The notes under the pieces were generated by a model. It was not told the origin of the DNA. It searched no databases and saw nothing but the letters and a program-made list of their open reading frames with translations. Shown in pieces: positions 4,940-5,169 of a DNA stretch of 5,169 bases. The number at the start of each line of letters is the position of its first letter. Position 1 is the first letter of the stretch. Source of the stretch: Thermoleophilia bacterium (GTDB lineage: Bacteria; Actinomycetota; Thermoleophilia; Gaiellales; Gaiellaceae); contig JAICVP010000157.1 of assembly GCA_025935275.1 (NCBI GenBank), positions 1-5,169 on the forward strand, written 5' to 3'. A program made the position numbers and the translations under genes.

Positions 4940-5169
4940 CTCCAGGGGTACGGCGAGTGTGAGACGGGGTGCAGGTCGCCCGTTGCGAACCGCTCGAATC
5001 TGAACGGGTAGAGCAGGCCCGAATGGCCGCCGACGAGGACCTTCGCGACCTCGCGGCCGACCCCGATCATCTTGTAGCCATGGTTCGAGTCGAGGATTGT
5101 GTAGACGTTCGGCCGCATGTAGTCGAAGACCGGGAAGTTGTCGGCGGTGAACGCGCCCACCCCGCCCGA
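4936..5169 (-). CDS. C-terminal end of an FAD-dependent oxidoreductase, DAO family (partial)
   Basis: The frame runs in from the right edge and stops with TAG at 4938-4936, giving 77 residues. The segment FTADNFPVFDYMRPNVY followed by ILDSNHGYKMIGVGREVAKVL has the pattern of the C-terminal FAD-contact region in D-amino-acid oxidase/sarcosine oxidase-like flavoenzymes: a 'TADNFPV' turn, a 'PNVY' strand, then an 'NHGYKMI-GREVAKVL' helix. The tail PFRFERFATGDLHPV is also usual for that family. These enzymes oxidise amines or amino acids and can release ammonia, which may be relevant to the nearby Amt, but the substrate cannot be told from this end. The GTG at 5160 is internal and not the start. 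The stop overlaps that of the sensor gene in a shared CTAG. Confidence 0.85.
   Translation of the reverse strand, partial: SGGVGAFTADNFPVFDYMRPNVYTILDSNHGYKMIGVGREVAKVLVGGHSGLLYPFRFERFATGDLHPVSHSPYPWS

Overview
The window is a gene-dense, GC-rich stretch of bacterial DNA. Almost every third codon position in the real genes is G or C, GTG and TTG starts are used beside ATG, and neighbouring genes overlap by 4 bases or sit within about 35 bases of each other. Together with the style of the Amt C-terminus and the chemoreceptor sensor, this suggests a high-GC actinobacterium, possibly of the Thermoleophilia type. That placement is an inference and not something the sequence proves.

Layout. At the left edge is the 3' end of an unidentified plus-strand gene (ends 113). 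Facing it is a minus-strand cluster, in transcription order: a small two-helix membrane protein (2991-2710), a small exported PepSY-like protein (2678-2409), a 119-base gap with a perfect 9-1-9 palindrome, an Amt-family ammonium transporter (2289-805), a single-helix protein with a Pro/Gly-rich tail (808-527), a 53-residue single-helix protein (511-350) and a small four-cysteine zinc-ribbon protein (316-110). Diverging from this cluster is a plus-strand pair: a CPA1 (NhaP-like) cation/proton antiporter (3000-4277) and, overlapping it by ATGA, a protein with a chemoreceptor-type sensor domain between two membrane helices but no HAMP or signalling domain (4274-4939). At the right edge is the 3' end of a minus-strand FAD-dependent oxidoreductase.

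How the genes may work together. Amt and the three short genes after it look like one transcription unit: GTGA overlap, then gaps of 15 and 33 bases. The two one-helix proteins are therefore candidates for Amt accessory factors. No glnK/PII gene is visible, and the C-terminal tail of this Amt lacks the usual His-Gly-Glu motif. The antiporter and the output-less sensor are probably translationally coupled, which suggests that the sensor protein works with the transporter and not with the chemotaxis machinery. No RNA genes, mobile elements, CRISPR arrays or clear intrinsic terminators were seen.

The best candidates for something undescribed are the Amt-linked set of small membrane proteins, the antiporter-sensor pair, and the palindrome upstream of amt.
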